In this document: in pieces, positions 34,912 through 46,566 of the stretch
Numbering within the stretch: position 1 is the stretch's first letter
How the letters are laid out: the number at the start of each line of letters is the position of its first letter
Source: Oidiodendron maius Zn
Taxonomy: Eukaryota > Ascomycota > Leotiomycetes > Myxotrichaceae
Direction of reading: 5' to 3'
Length of the DNA: 64,000 nt
Assembly (NCBI GenBank): GCA_000827325.1
Contig: KN832870.1
Coordinates: 620,001 to 684,000, forward strand
The notes under the pieces: generated by a model
Told to the model about the DNA's origin: nothing
Databases searched by the model: none
What the model saw: only the letters and a program-made list of their open reading frames with translations
Program-made: the position numbers and the translations under genes

Positions 34912-37158
34912 ATGGGTGATCAGGATCTTTCGGCTTGTCTCGCCACTCGTGGGCTTTCCCTCAACTCTGGCGAGGAGCCTCAATTGGTTCATCGAACACA
35001 AGAAGGACCTGAAGAGATCAGACCTTTCCGTTGTAAGTCAACTAGCTGCAATTGTAGGAAGCCGGAAACCTCAGAGCTCCGGGGACTTTATGAGAGGCTG
35101 CCCTCGCGTGATCACATTCGAATTCTGGAGATCTTACCGGGATCGGGCGAAATCGTGGAATGTCGTCTTCATCTAGCTCAGCTTGCCGAAGATCTATACA
35201 CCTACGAAGCTCTTTCATACACCTGGAGACCAGGACATCCCGTGTCGCAGTATTACCCGCCGATCCCAACAGTCAAATGCGATGGCCAGGAGATTATAGT
35301 CGGAGTAAATCTTTTTGCGGCTCTCCAAACGATACGCGATGCTGAAAGACCCAGAATGATCTGGGCGGATGCATTATGCATCAATCAAAATGACATTGAA
35401 GAGCGAAGCCAACAGGTCCGGAAAATGGGCACCATCTTTGAGTCGGCTTTCAAAGTGCTTATCTGGTTGGATGAACCCCCCAAAGAGTTTGAAGAAAGTC
35501 CCCCCCCAGTACACAAACAGTTTGCCTACAGGGCATTTTCTGGGGTATGCAAGATCGTGAATAATTGGCGAGAACGATTCAAGCTCGAAGATGAGATGGC
35601 CTTCGCTACGCATACACCAGGCATTGCCTGCCCGGAATCCGAAAGTTTGGGTGATTTGATGTCCCCCGACTCGATAGAATGGCAGGTGGTGTTTCGTCTC
35701 TACGAAAGCAAGTGGTTTCACCGGGTTTGGGTCCTTCAAGAAGTATCGCGTGCACGAGCTGCCGTTGTACTTTGGGACCACTGCGAAGTCTCATGGAACA
35801 TTATAGGTACAGCTGCAGCAATAATCAGAACAAATTTTGGGAGGATCTCAGCCTCCATAAGACGAGAAAGTCGACGCAGCCCTCCGAGGCGCACAGTTCC
35901 CACAGGGGTCGTCAATGCATACTTCATGTATAGGCTATCTACGTCGCAGTCCCACTCCGTGCCCCTTAGCTTCACATTTTATGAGCTGCTGAGGCTGACT
36001 AGGCAGTTTGAGAGTACGGACGACCGAGATAAAGTGTTCGGCCTTCTTGGATTACCAACCTCGGACGACGTTTCTCTTAGAATCATACCAGATTATTCTA
36101 AATCTACAGAAGAGGTCTATTTTGGAGTCGCCAACATTATTCTTGAGTCTTCATTATCCCTTTCGCTCTTGTCGAGTGTTCAGGCAAAGCTCGATGCAGT
36201 CATCAGCAAGCACTCGTACGACAATCGAAATAGGCCACTGCAAACACAAACAAGTCCTACATCGGTCCCAAGCCTACCAATTAAAATTTACCAGCCCAAG
36301 CAAAACTTTCCTTCTTGGGTTCCACGATGGCAATTCTGTTCCTCCACCACCTTGTTGCCGCTACATCCTCACCCATCCTTTGCACCTTCCGCTGGCCGGC
36401 ATATTGTCCGCATGGACAGCGATAACGAACACCAGTTGATTTTACGAGGGATCGTTGTTGATACGATCTCGGCGACAGAGAATACATATATGGGTTTATG
36501 GCGGAGGGGTAAGAAAACAGCGTATCGAAACCTAGGAGTCAGTTATGCTTCGCGGCAGACGCCGCATGATCTAGATAATATCCTACGGAACGGAAAATTT
36601 ACAGTGGCTAAGCTTGAGAGCCTTGCATTTACATTGACTGCGGGCAAGAACTGGTACGGCTTTCCAGTGGAAAATAGATCGGCCCACCTTGCAGACTACG
36701 CAAAGTGTCTTGTGAAAGAGGGTTGTGTGTGGAGTGTGCGAGACGACTTCATTTTTAGCGATTCTACTCTTAGTGAAGGAAAAAAATGGATGGGAGAGCA
36801 GTCGGACGAACAGAAAGCAGCTCTAACTGATGTTCTTAGCATAGAAGATTTGGAAGTCCTATCACAAGGTGGAAATGCTGATCGATTTCTCGATGCCTGC
36901 GCCACAGTCTGCGATGGGCGGTCACTTTTCAAAACCACCAATGGACTCCAAGGAGTTGGGCCAAAGTGCCTAAGAAAAGCCGATTCAATATGTGTTCTCT
37001 ACGGCGCCGGCGTCCCCTTCGTTATTCGGCCCAACGGTATGGGGTGCTTTTCGTTAATTGGCGAGTGTTATGTGTACGGAATAATGTCCGGAAAGGTGGT
37101 TCAGCATCTTAATAAGCCTGGAAGTAGCTGGAAAGAGGCCTGGATTTCGTTGGTATAA
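34912..37158 (+). CDS. HET-domain protein
   Basis: A single exon encodes 748 aa from the ATG at 34912. HET motifs are YEALSYTWRP at about residues 99-108, MIWADALCINQND, FKVLIWLDEPP, then SKWFHRVWVLQEVSRAR and DDRDKVFGLLGLP with IIPDYSKSTEEVYFGVA and FPSWVPRWQF. The C-terminus has VPFVIRPNGMGCFSLIGECYVYG, the usual closing block. About 60 residues precede the normal family start. An upstream ORF (34592-34835) can be spliced in phase through a short 41-nt intron, which would add up to about 90 residues; I do not insist on it. The gene is intact and lies between the NO VEIN-like gene and the patatin NLR. Confidence 0.9.
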   Translation: MGDQDLSACLATRGLSLNSGEEPQLVHRTQEGPEEIRPFRCKSTSCNCRKPETSELRGLYERLPSRDHIRILEILPGSGEIVECRLHLAQLAEDLYTYEALSYTWRPGHPVSQYYPPIPTVKCDGQEIIVGVNLFAALQTIRDAERPRMIWADALCINQNDIEERSQQVRKMGTIFESAFKVLIWLDEPPKEFEESPPPVHKQFAYRAFSGVCKIVNNWRERFKLEDEMAFATHTPGIACPESESLGDLMSPDSIEWQVVFRLYESKWFHRVWVLQEVSRARAAVVLWDHCEVSWNIIGTAAAIIRTNFGRISASIRRESRRSPPRRTVPTGVVNAYFMYRLSTSQSHSVPLSFTFYELLRLTRQFESTDDRDKVFGLLGLPTSDDVSLRIIPDYSKSTEEVYFGVANIILESSLSLSLLSSVQAKLDAVISKHSYDNRNRPLQTQTSPTSVPSLPIKIYQPKQNFPSWVPRWQFCSSTTLLPLHPHPSFAPSAGRHIVRMDSDNEHQLILRGIVVDTISATENTYMGLWRRGKKTAYRNLGVSYASRQTPHDLDNILRNGKFTVAKLESLAFTLTAGKNWYGFPVENRSAHLADYAKCLVKEGCVWSVRDDFIFSDSTLSEGKKWMGEQSDEQKAALTDVLSIEDLEVLSQGGNADRFLDACATVCDGRSLFKTTNGLQGVGPKCLRKADSICVLYGAGVPFVIRPNGMGCFSLIGECYVYGIMSGKVVQHLNKPGSSWKEAWISLV

Positions 37159-39214
37159 ACCAATTAATCTGAATTTCGGCCCAGGGTTCATTCAATTGCC
37201 ATTGCGCTCGACAGGCCGCACCTAGCCACCACTTTGTCTGTACCAATCTTTTTCCCCTTTAGCCTTATTGTAGTCGTCGTTTATCAGATTCAGTTCATTG
37301 CCAAATTATTTACTATTTGCAGAATCTAGTATTGGTGGCGATTTATTGGGATCGCCTATCGGCGCCTTAGTATTTTCGATATATACGGTGGTGTTGAAGG
37401 AGAGGGGTCGCGACCTAAAGTTTGCGGTAGTGGTAGCCTAATCGGTGAGGTCAGGCAACTTATAAGCAGGGAAGTGACGAACAGATCATATCTCTCTGCC
37501 TGTGTTCATTGATAATTTGCGTCATTAACAAGTTCGATTGCAACTTATGAGTGAGTCAGTTAGATACAAGTGAGTGTGGAACATATTGCTAGGCAGACAT
37601 ATGCAGGCAAGTGCAGGTTGGTGTTGCACGCAGGAGTCACATGTGTTCCACAATTAGATGAACCATTCGATCCTACAGCTATGTACGAAATCGGTGTCCG
37701 GCTCTGCAAACTCCTAGGAAGTGATTTAAGCGCACCGTCCACCTACAGAATGTGCGTATTAATTTTTATTCGCACGGAGTACTTCATGGTACTTCATGGG
37801 ACACTGCTGCGGCCCTGAAGTGCTAGCATGCTGGAATCGGGCAGTAAAGCAGAAATAGAACACGCTCAGTCGCGATGCCACTATTGATATTCTTCTTTTT
37901 TCCCACCAACGCTTAACTACAGTGGCGCCAAATCTCGTGCAATCCAAGCATCTTCTGATTCACAACATGGTCAGCAGTGAGGTATAGTTACTACCATAGA
38001 GTAACGCAATCTGCGTCTGCTTCAGAACACTTCTAGACTGTATGCTCAGCAAATGCCAAGGTGCTGCTATCCCTCAATGCATATCAAGCGCTGTTACGAT
38101 TATGCAGGCCGTGATTCGTCTATTTGGCTGTTCTAAGGTTTAGCCGGGAGGGATCTATATCTGGGGCTACTACTTTGCGCACACTTCTATTTTCTTTTCT
38201 TTTCTCCTAGTCTAGTATTTCCAATACAAACGTATTTGATCTGCGCTCTGCGAGTTCGTGGCAAGCGCCTTATCTGGACAAGAATAATGATAAGCCACCA
38301 AGATCTTGAATAGCAATGTGCAAGGTTAATCTCTGCGGTTCCCTGTTTTGCATTCTTACACGCCTGTTCTTTCTAGACACTTGTCCTCTGGCTACTAAAT
38401 GGTTAAATGGTTGCTTAGGCAAATGTCTATCTCTTACGTTTATACAAAGAATAGTTCATGACTTCTAGAATATACTAGAAATTAAGTGGCAAATATAGAT
38501 TATTATAAAGGCATATGTTCCCCTAGACCCTCTATGAAATAGAGATAAAGAAAAATATTTATTATAGTTGAAAGGGTACAATAAAAGAACATGCAGCATT
38601 TACCGCAATACCCGAATATAGTCTGTGGTACAGTACATGCCTTGTACGTACGTATTTTAGTACTATAATATGATAGTATCTTGAGCGGAGGTTCAGGTTA
38701 ATGCGCAGGTTATAGTCGGATCAAGGTGAAACTCAGTTATATTGACTATAGGCTTTCGGCATAGCTGATATGCTGAAAGCAGTAGATAACTTAAGTGATG
38801 CAGAGACAACTAAGGGGTTTAGACTACAGAACACAACGCTTATTATATGCCTGCTTATGTGGCAACATGCGTAAGCCATTACGACTACACAGTCGTATGC
38901 TATTGCGTATATTGCCACTGCTTCTGAGACATCGTGACATATGTACTTGAAGCCCTAGTCAATATAGTATAAGAGAACCATATAAGTTACAGTATATGCA
39001 AAGGCGAAAATGTACCCACCCACCTTACGTAACCGAAGGACTACTGTCATTGCCATAGCTTGCTTCCTCTGCCTTCCATTCAGACAAAAGCATGGAAGAA
39101 GAGATGCTACCGGGATGATTGGCCCCAAGACCGCGTTGTTGACACCGCACACATTCGGCCATAAGACTTATAGCTTCCATATCTAGGCCTTGTCCTTTCT
39201 ACATAAAGGCAAGA
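37159..39214. other. Intergenic, no gene recognised
   Basis: This is about 2 kb without convincing coding content. One 82-codon ORF at 37570 includes CRLVLHAGVTCVPQLDEPFD, which may be a gene scrap I cannot name. About 38450-38600 is AT-rich. Confidence 0.45.
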
Positions 39215-42200
39215 TTATTCATGCTGGCCAGTGTGGGAGGGGTGGTCTGCTCCAAGCTTCTCCTTCCGAATCTCCATCACTTGCAGCTTAAGCTTCTCGG
39301 CCTCGTCCTGTCGACCCTGTTGACTATATGTGACTGCCAGATTGGCCATGCTCATTAGCGTATCAGGATGGTCTGCTCCAAGCTTCTCCTTCTGAATCTC
39401 TATCACTTGCACTATAAGCTTCTCGGCGTCGTCCTGTCGATCCTGTTGACTATATGTGACTGCCAGATTGGCCATGCTCATTAGCGTATCAGGATGGTCT
39501 GCTCCAAGCTTCTCCTTCTGAATCTCCATCACTTGCAGCTTAAGCTTCTCGGCCTCGTCCTGTCGACCCTGTTGACTATATGTGACTGCCAGATTGGCCA
39601 TGCTCATTAGCGTATCAGGATGGTCTGCTCCAAGCTTCTCCTTCTGAATCTCTATCACTTGTACATCAATCTTTTCTGCCTCATCCCATCGCCCGTCTTC
39701 GTAAAGGCACGATCCATATCTCCACAAAAGATCTATCCTAGGTTCCCAACCTTTGTCGACAACATCAGACTCTAGTGCGCAACGGACGTGTGGTAGATAA
39801 GTCCTCCAGAGGCTTCGGTTCTCGTGGCTACTGTTTGGAAAGGCATCCTCTAATCGCACAATTGCTTTCTCTGTCGATTGGGCGAGCTGTCCTTCCTTCC
39901 GGAGCCAGTTCCGTATTGCCAGATGCACTAGCCGATGGAGATTGAGGGCCATATCTGCCGGCCGTTTAGTAATAAAGGAATACGCTGTAAGCGTCCCGAT
40001 AGCGTCTATCTCTCTCTTCCGCGACGCTCCTGGTAGGAGAAGAGACTGCGGAATATCCTTTGGCTCGATGCAGGCCATAAACGACAGGTAGTCGGCTGCT
40101 AGAGGGTCGCGCTGCCGGATCTGCTCAAACGATATTAGCCATGTTGTAGCCACTGGATTTTTGACATCGCGATATCTCCCGTCGTCCTCAAATTCTTCGC
40201 TAAGAAGCTCAATGACTTCTTCTTCTTGGTCTGCCAGGAGCAATATATAGTCCCCAATTGTTGTTCCATTTTCATTAATATACGCCGCCGCTTGGACAAT
40301 GGCTAGTGGGAGGCAAGTAAGCTGTGAAAGCAGGGTATTTGTGTCCTGCCGACTATGGATAAGGTTTGGATTAACAAGGCATTTCTCTAGCAGCCGAGTA
40401 GCGGCATCTTCTCCCATCGCAGGAACATTCACGACATTTTGCTGCGCGAGCTTAACTGCAATTTTCCTGTCGCGTGTTGTGAACAGAATGGCCCCTTGCT
40501 TGCTCTTTGGGAGGTAGTCGATTAGAGACCGGAAACCCTGCCCATGCCGCAGCCCAGATTCAGAGCCGCTCACTTTGGCGATCCACATGTCGATATCATC
40601 GGCGTTGTCGAATACGAGCAGCCACCGGCCTGAGCTTTCCTTGCCCAGGTACTCCTGCACTAGTCTTTTCACGTCTTCCTTGTCGTCTTCCCACCCCGAT
40701 ATGCCAAGCTGCTGTGCAACCTCAAGATATGCTTGATGGAGGCTTTCTGAATTAGTTACCGGGATCCAGATGATAGAACAGTCGGGGTGCTTGTCTTTTG
40801 TTCGAAAGAGCAACTCAAGCACAAGCTGAGTCTTCCCCACGCCGCCAAGTCCCACGACAGCAACTTTTGCGGTACGGTCATCGGCGAACAGCAGTCCTTC
40901 CAGTTGAGCAAGCTGAGGCTCGCGCCCTGTGAAGCGTGAATTTCTCTCGAAAGGGACGATCCAGGAAGAGCCATACGCCGCGACTTGCTGCTGCCGAATG
41001 GTTCGGACGGTAAATTCCTGTGCTCTTCAGTAAGGAACAGGCTAATAGGACCGCATTACACTTACATTCACAACGGCGGCAAAGGATGTTTCAGGCTTGT
41101 CTGCAAGCATCAGTTAAACGATGTCCCATTCTACTATGCAAAGTCCTCGAGATACACACTCTGTTTGAGGCTCAAGTTCTGAATGCAGTCCCGCACCCTA
41201 AAATAACGGTCCTTGTGGGTGATATACCCTTCCGTTGCTGCCTCGATCACTCCTTTTTTCTTACACTCATCGAGCCCGATATTTTGCAGGCCCTGCTCGA
41301 CATTAAACCGGAAATACCGCTTCTCGTCGAAGTGCTTAGCATATCTCGCTATAAACTTCCTTTCCGTATTCTCTGTCTCGGTTGCGATCTGTACTACTGT
41401 CTCGCTGAGGAACTTAGCCATGCTGTCCTCAAATGCCTTCTTACCCGGGTTGCCTGTCCCGATCGAAATAAAGCACTTGACCAGCGGCTTCAGGTCTCCC
41501 GTCTCTGCACACCAGATGTTGGACGCCTCGCCTTCCACCTCGTCCACCGGATTGTTTGCGCCGAGTCCGCCATCAGCAAACGAGCGCTCTCCAACGCTGA
41601 CGGAGTTAAAAAAGGTTGTCGCTGCGGACGTCGCGAGGGCTGCCTGGCATATCGTAGCACGGATATTTGGCTCGTGAGGGAGGCTGTAGCTTCGGAGGCG
41701 GACAATGTCCTTCGTGTGGCGGTCGGCCGTACAAACGAAGCTGGCCATGTTAGAGTGAATCATTCAAGCCATCGAGGCACCTACGTTCTACATCCACGTT
41801 CAGCGCCGTCATTGAACAAGTCGCGTTCAGATGCGCCGCTGTGCTTGATTACTTTCAGGACTGCAGCCTCCAGCTTTACCGAGTCAAATCGCGACTTGAC
41901 TTTGCCCTTATAGTTGAAAGGAAGCAAGCTGAGTTTCTGCCCAAAAACCGTTTCGGCAAGATCGCTATATGCCGCAATGCACTCGTCCACGTCCATCTCG
42001 AGCCGGCCGAGCATGATCGCCATAAGGCTTGCTGGAATTCAGCACGACGCATCAAAAATGCAAAGTCCACTCACCCGCCAGTACTCGTGCCTCCGATGAG
42101 GTCGAACACTTCGCACGGCTTCACCGAAGGCAAATTGTTCTCTACCCGCGCGTGGTTTAATCGATCCATGATATTTTTCAGAATATACAGAGTCGAGAGG

Positions 42201-42298
42201 CCCCGCACGCCGCCACCGTCGAGGGACAGCAGGCACAAGCCAGTAGTGTCGACTGGGTTCGGCTCGCCGCCATGCTTGGTTGCTGTTGCTTGCTCCAT
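39215..42298 (-). CDS. Patatin-NB-ARC-TPR NLR protein
   Basis: Five exons on the minus strand join with closing phases: 42075-42298, 41785-42027, 41160-41740, 41066-41100 (35 nt) and 39215-41017, for 961 aa; introns are 44-59 nt. Residues 1-350 form a patatin-like phospholipase (PF01734): oxyanion-hole DGGGVRG at 27-33, nucleophile motif GTSTG at 70-74, and catalytic Asp in FADGGLGANNP. NB-ARC follows with Walker A GLGGVGKT at 417-424 and WLLVFDNADD. The C-terminus has TPR_10/TPR_12 repeats of 42 residues (LGADHPDTLMSMANLAVTYSQQ), of which at least three are almost identical at the DNA level. The last repeat runs out of frame at HPSHTGQHE, while an overlapping frame continues the TPR pattern, so the array seems cut by an indel. 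Patatin NLRs are fungal immune-type receptors. Confidence 0.9.
39245..39660. repeat. 126-bp tandem repeats encoding TPR units
   Basis: GTCTGCTCCAAGCTTCTCCT recurs at 39245, 39371, 39497 and 39623, exactly 126 bp apart, with near-identical sequence in the units between. Each encodes one 42-residue TPR of the NLR on the minus strand. The fourth unit diverges after about 40 bp. Confidence 0.95.
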
Positions 42299-42908
42299 GG
42301 TGGTTGCAGCATGTGGGGGTGCGCTCTCTCACTGACTCGTGTTGCTCATCCAGCAAAAGACTATCGAGCGCAGAGAGAACATCGTCAGCAGCGAGCTGGT
42401 CTTAAGCGCCGGCCAGCCAGCTGAAGATGGCCAGCTGAGGCTGCGGCTGCAGACTAGCAGCAAGCGATCAGGCTGAGATTGCGGATAGAAAATTAATTTT
42501 TGCCGTTATTAGATGGTTCCGTGCGCTTAAATGTTCGTTAAGTGTTGAAAGGCAGGACGCCGATTTCGCACATAGCTGTATATCTAGTATCCTTCGTCAA
42601 TTGAGAGTCATTCAGTGCCTTTACGGCAGACTTCAGCTGTGGCAAGAATCGCCCTCCGCTTTTGTCCCCTGGATGATAGAAGAAACAGATTATCAAAACT
42701 GTACAGTATGAAACATCTGGCCAATCGGCTGGCTAACTAACCGAGACGGTGACAGACGGCAGAACCGCCGCAATATGTCCCAACTTAGCTTAGTAACTAC
42801 TGCCAGTTATGTTTCTTCCTCACAGCCTTGTAATGTCACCGCGAATGTCTGTCTAAACAATAACCTCGATGAAAATGCTTCCTTATCTTATTCTACTATT
42901 CTTGAAAC
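42299..42908. other. Divergent promoter region between two NLR genes, with direct repeat
   Basis: The patatin NLR (minus) and the second NACHT NLR (plus) diverge from here. The direct repeat copy at 42481-42575 is listed separately. Nothing else was recognised. Confidence 0.5.
42481..42575. repeat. Direct repeat, left copy (partner at 45942-46040)
   Basis: It aligns in the same orientation with 45942-46040 through GCGGATA, a TGCCNNTATTANATGGT segment and CAGGACGCC(A/G)ATTTCGCACATA(A/G)CTGTAT. Many differences are A/G or C/T transitions, as repeat-induced point mutation would leave. Confidence 0.75.
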
Positions 42909-45794
42909 ATGGATCCATTATCGATCATTTCACTGGTAGGAAATATTGTTCAGTTCGTTGATTTTGGTAGCAAGCTCTTATCCAACGCCGTGGAGTTATA
43001 TCGATCTCCAGTAGGAATGATAGCTGCCCACCACGGGCTTGAACTTGTGACGACTGACCTGCAAGCACTCATCATCAAACTCCGGCACTCATGCAACTCT
43101 GGGAATGAGCCTCCGAGCCGAGAGATTGCAGCCCAACGCGAGTCCCTTGATGTTTTATGCGATGAGGCTGTGAAAGTTGCAGAAGAACTGGCCAACCGTC
43201 TGGAGAAGTTAAAGGTCAAAGACGGCAAGCTTCGAAAATGGCGCAGCCTCAAACACGCCGTTGAGGCAGCATGGTCCCAAAAGGAGATCGTCGATCTCAA
43301 GAACCAGCTTCTCGGAATCAAAGATGCTCTAGTAACAAGAGTTCTCATCTCTATCCGGTTAGCACCTGCTCGTAAAGGCTAAAATATATACTGACTTCTG
43401 GCGAGGGAGATTATCAATGCTCAATCGATTTGCCATTCTAAGCGTTTCGACAACCTCGATCAACAGACTCAAGCTATCTCATTAAACTTAGTTCGTATTC
43501 CTGACGAAATTACATCCGAAATCTCCCGAGATATCCGGAATCAGATGATTGCTCAGACAACCACGTTGAGCCAGATCCTCAGTCGTGCCGAGTCGTTGAA
43601 CCAAGACAGCCGCCATCAGACTCGAGAGACAATCCTACAATGCATAAGGGAATTAAGAGCGCGTCGGAGGAAGAAAGAAGGATTATCACAAGCATATATG
43701 CAGGTGAAGACGGACATGGAAGATGATATCGATTTTATGATGTCGACGGATTTAGAAGAAGAGAACAATAAGGCCCAATGCATCTGTGCACAATTAAGCT
43801 TGGGCGGCGAAGCAAAAGAGGAATTCTGGCCTTCCGAAGCCTGTGGAATCATGGCAGGAATTGAAATGCTCGATGTTTCAAAACCCGCCGAGTCCAAATT
43901 GCGAAGGGACGTACATCTTGAGATATGCCAAAGTCTTCAGTATCCGGCGATGACACATAGATATGATGACGTCCTTGAAGCCTATCCCGAGACTTTTGAA
44001 TGGGCCTTCCATGATCCTACAGAAGAGCAACTTCCCTGGAATAATCTTGCTCGTTGGCTGCAACAAGGCCACGAGATTTACTGGGTTAATGGAAAGGCAG
44101 GTTCTGGAAAGTCGACATTTATGAAGCACTTGTACGATGACCCCCGCACCCGGAAATACCTGGCAGCCTGGGCCGGCGACGTACGACTATGTATATCCAC
44201 GTTCTTCTTCTGGAATAGTGGAAGTCGAGAACAAAAATCTCAGATTGGCTTACTTCGCGCTCTTCTCTATCAACTTCTTTTCCAATTACCTGATCTTGTT
44301 CCAATAATTCTGCCCGAGTTGTGGGCAAAGACATATTCTAATGCTGTTAATGAAACTTATCCAAAACAAGACTTTACCCAATTCTGGTCGTTTCGACAAC
44401 TCATTCTAACCTTGAAAGCTCTGCTTCATCAGAAAAGTATACCTCTGAAGATTTGCTTCATGATAGATGGTCTTGATGAGTTTGAGGGCGACTACGAGGA
44501 GCTGGCAAGCCTGTTTAAAGACATCACAGGCTCTCGTCATGTGAAGGCATGCTTGTCAAGCCGGCCTTTAGTAGTCTTTGAGGATATTTTCAGGCAGTGT
44601 CCAAATATACGGTTACAAGATCTAACGTTTAAGGATATTGAGCGATATGTTCTAGGCAAGTTGAGTCAGAATGATGCATTTCAGAGACTCTCAGCTGAGC
44701 AACCAGACGCTGCGCCAAGGATTACTCAAGAAATCGTCAAGAAGGCAGATGGGGTATTCTTGTGGGTTAGGCTTGTCGTACAATCCCTCTTGAATGGTAT
44801 CAGGAACAGAGATGAGTTATGTGACCTGTGGGAGCGATTGCGGTTAATGCCGAGAGAGCTTGAGCCTCTGTACGACCGTTTGTTGGAATTAATTGACCCG
44901 GTATACTTGCCATGGGTGTCGAAGACTTTTCAAGTCCTTCGAAACAATCGAATACTTAGTCATAAGCCATTTGGAAACCCTTACTTGGCGAGAGATTCCT
45001 TAGCTAGTGGTGTCAAACCCCTGACTCTGCAGTCATTCCATTTTGCAATGAAAGAGGATTTAGACGCCACCAAAATTTCAGACTGCACTCAGACCTGGCT
45101 AGATGCTAGATGCGAAGATGCTAGAGTCCAATTGACTGCACGTTGTGGTGGTTTTCTGGAGTTTTCCACTACCAGACGCGTCACCGGAGAACGATTGGGC
45201 GGGCCTGACTCCGTGGTTCAGTATTTTCATCGGACAGCAAGAGACTTTCTTGAACAGGACACACATTGGCGCAAGATTTTGATACATACGACTAATACCG
45301 ATTTCGACCCGAATGTGCCCATGATGAAATCCTGTCTTCTTTCAATTCATCGCGCCTTAAAAAGTAATCACCATTATATCTGGCCTTCACAACGGGATTT
45401 CCTAATATACGGGTATCATGCAGATGAACATTGTCAGTCCCACGAAGTGCAGTCCGTGTTGCTTGACAAGATGAAGGACATCATGTCAGATAGGTCTTAC
45501 AACTGGTGGAAATCCGACTTCTTACTAGATTTTCAAGGTTCGCAGGATTTCTTGAGACTCGCTACGGTATTTTGTCTCCGAGGATACGTAGGTGGGAAGC
45601 TCTCTAGGGAAGGACAATGGCAGGCTAAAGATAAAGCAACGAGTTTACTTCGATGTCTTCAACAGAACACAGCTTTCCATGCAAAGGGTAGAACATCAGA
45701 TATGGAATCTTTCCTGCTCGACCTAGGCGCAGATCCAAGTGGAAGGTGTGGGCCTCAAGGCTATGAGGAAAGTACCTGGACTCGCCTATACTGA
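42909..45794 (+). CDS. NACHT NLR (STAND) protein with fungal STAND N-terminal domain
   Basis: Exons 42909-43357 and 43406-45794 join in phase (intron 48 nt, donor GTTAGC, CTGAC branch point) to give 945 aa. The N-terminus, MDPLSIISLVGNIVQFVDFGSKLL with a helical SPVGM..HGLELVTTDL segment, matches the fungal N-terminal STAND domain (PF17111 type), different from the HeLo domain of the other NACHT gene. NACHT follows: Walker A GKAGSGKST at 379-387, Walker B ICFMIDGLDEFEG, CLSSRPL and a VFLWVRLVVQSLL segment. The C-terminal third is helical with no visible repeat array, much like the HeLo-NACHT protein; both end in a LLLRSG/LLDLGADP-type segment, which may be the first step of an ankyrin-like tail. 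Direct repeats bracket the gene. Confidence 0.9.
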
Positions 45795-45941
45795 AGCGTG
45801 CCAAACTCCGCAGAATAGCCCGCTCAAAACTTTCGAAGCCTGCGATGATTGATTGATCAGGATCAAGACAAGGCCCCCTTGAATGACTGTGGTTTGAAAG
45901 TGCTCCAGGAGAGTCTTATGAAGTACTGTGAAGTATCACGT

Positions 45942-46040
45942 GCGGATAAAAAATCAAGTCGTGCCACTATTAAATGGTCCGTGGCTGAAACATTCTTCGA
46001 GCGTTTGAAGACAGGACGCCAATTTCGCACATAACTGTAT
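45942..46040. repeat. Direct repeat, right copy (partner at 42481-42575)
   Basis: Same orientation as the left copy; the two lie about 3.46 kb apart with the NACHT NLR gene between them. Confidence 0.75.
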
Positions 46041-46217
46041 CTTTGCCGCTATATTTTTTTAATGGTTCCCCTCTTCCCCTCACTGTTTTGTCGCTCCGCA
46101 TCCCGATGACTTGATAGTCATCCGATGGCTACACAGCCGAATTCCCAGTGTGCGACCCAAGGCAGCTGATTTCGCGCGACGTGTCATCTACCTTAAGAGA
46201 TTACAGCAGAGAAATGT

Positions 46218-46505
46218 TCACAACGGAGATGCAAAGCAGTCCGGCAAATCCAATGGTAAAGGTTTGGTTGACCTATCTTGATCAGGACCTGGATGGCTAG
46301 GAGTAGCCGCTGCATACCACTTATTTAGAACTGTGGGAAATATCGATTTGTTCACAGAGTTTGAATTGCTTAAAGTCAAAGTACCCATCACTTTCTCGGC
46401 AAGGTGGGTTTCTTGCCACCCAGGGACGGATGTTAGTATAATATTATAACGGCGACAATAATTAATAAAAGGGAGTGCGACATGTCTGGAGTAGCCGTCC
46501 ATCAT
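46218..46505 (-). mobile_element. Relic of a Fot1/pogo-type DNA transposase
   Basis: The translation starts MMDGYSRHVALPFINYCRRYNII, which matches the second catalytic Asp region of DDE_1 (pogo/Fot1) transposases (usual form VDGHxSHxxxxFIxYCxxxxI). The expected HSTHxLQPLD block that should follow is not recognisable, and the rest of the transposase is absent, so this is a short remnant of about 95 codons. It lies just downstream of the helicase gene. Confidence 0.6.
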
Positions 46506-46566
46506 AAGACGACGCTTCGTATTTGATCGAACTAAGCCAGTAAAGGCCTGTGGACTTTACACGAGT

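Larger units (their letters stand above)
45795..46566. other. Intergenic with repeat copy and transposase relic
   Basis: It contains the right direct-repeat copy (45942-46040) and the pogo-type relic (46218-46505), both listed. No other gene content was seen. Confidence 0.5.

Noticed and set aside
39245-39660. CRISPR-like array
   Set aside because: The 126-bp units are contiguous without spacers and encode TPR repeats; CRISPR arrays do not occur in fungi.
41020-41913. 297-codon plus-strand ORF
   Set aside because: It lies antisense to patatin exons 2 to 5, and the minus strand gives clear patatin motifs with matching splice phases. Its content is unrecognised.
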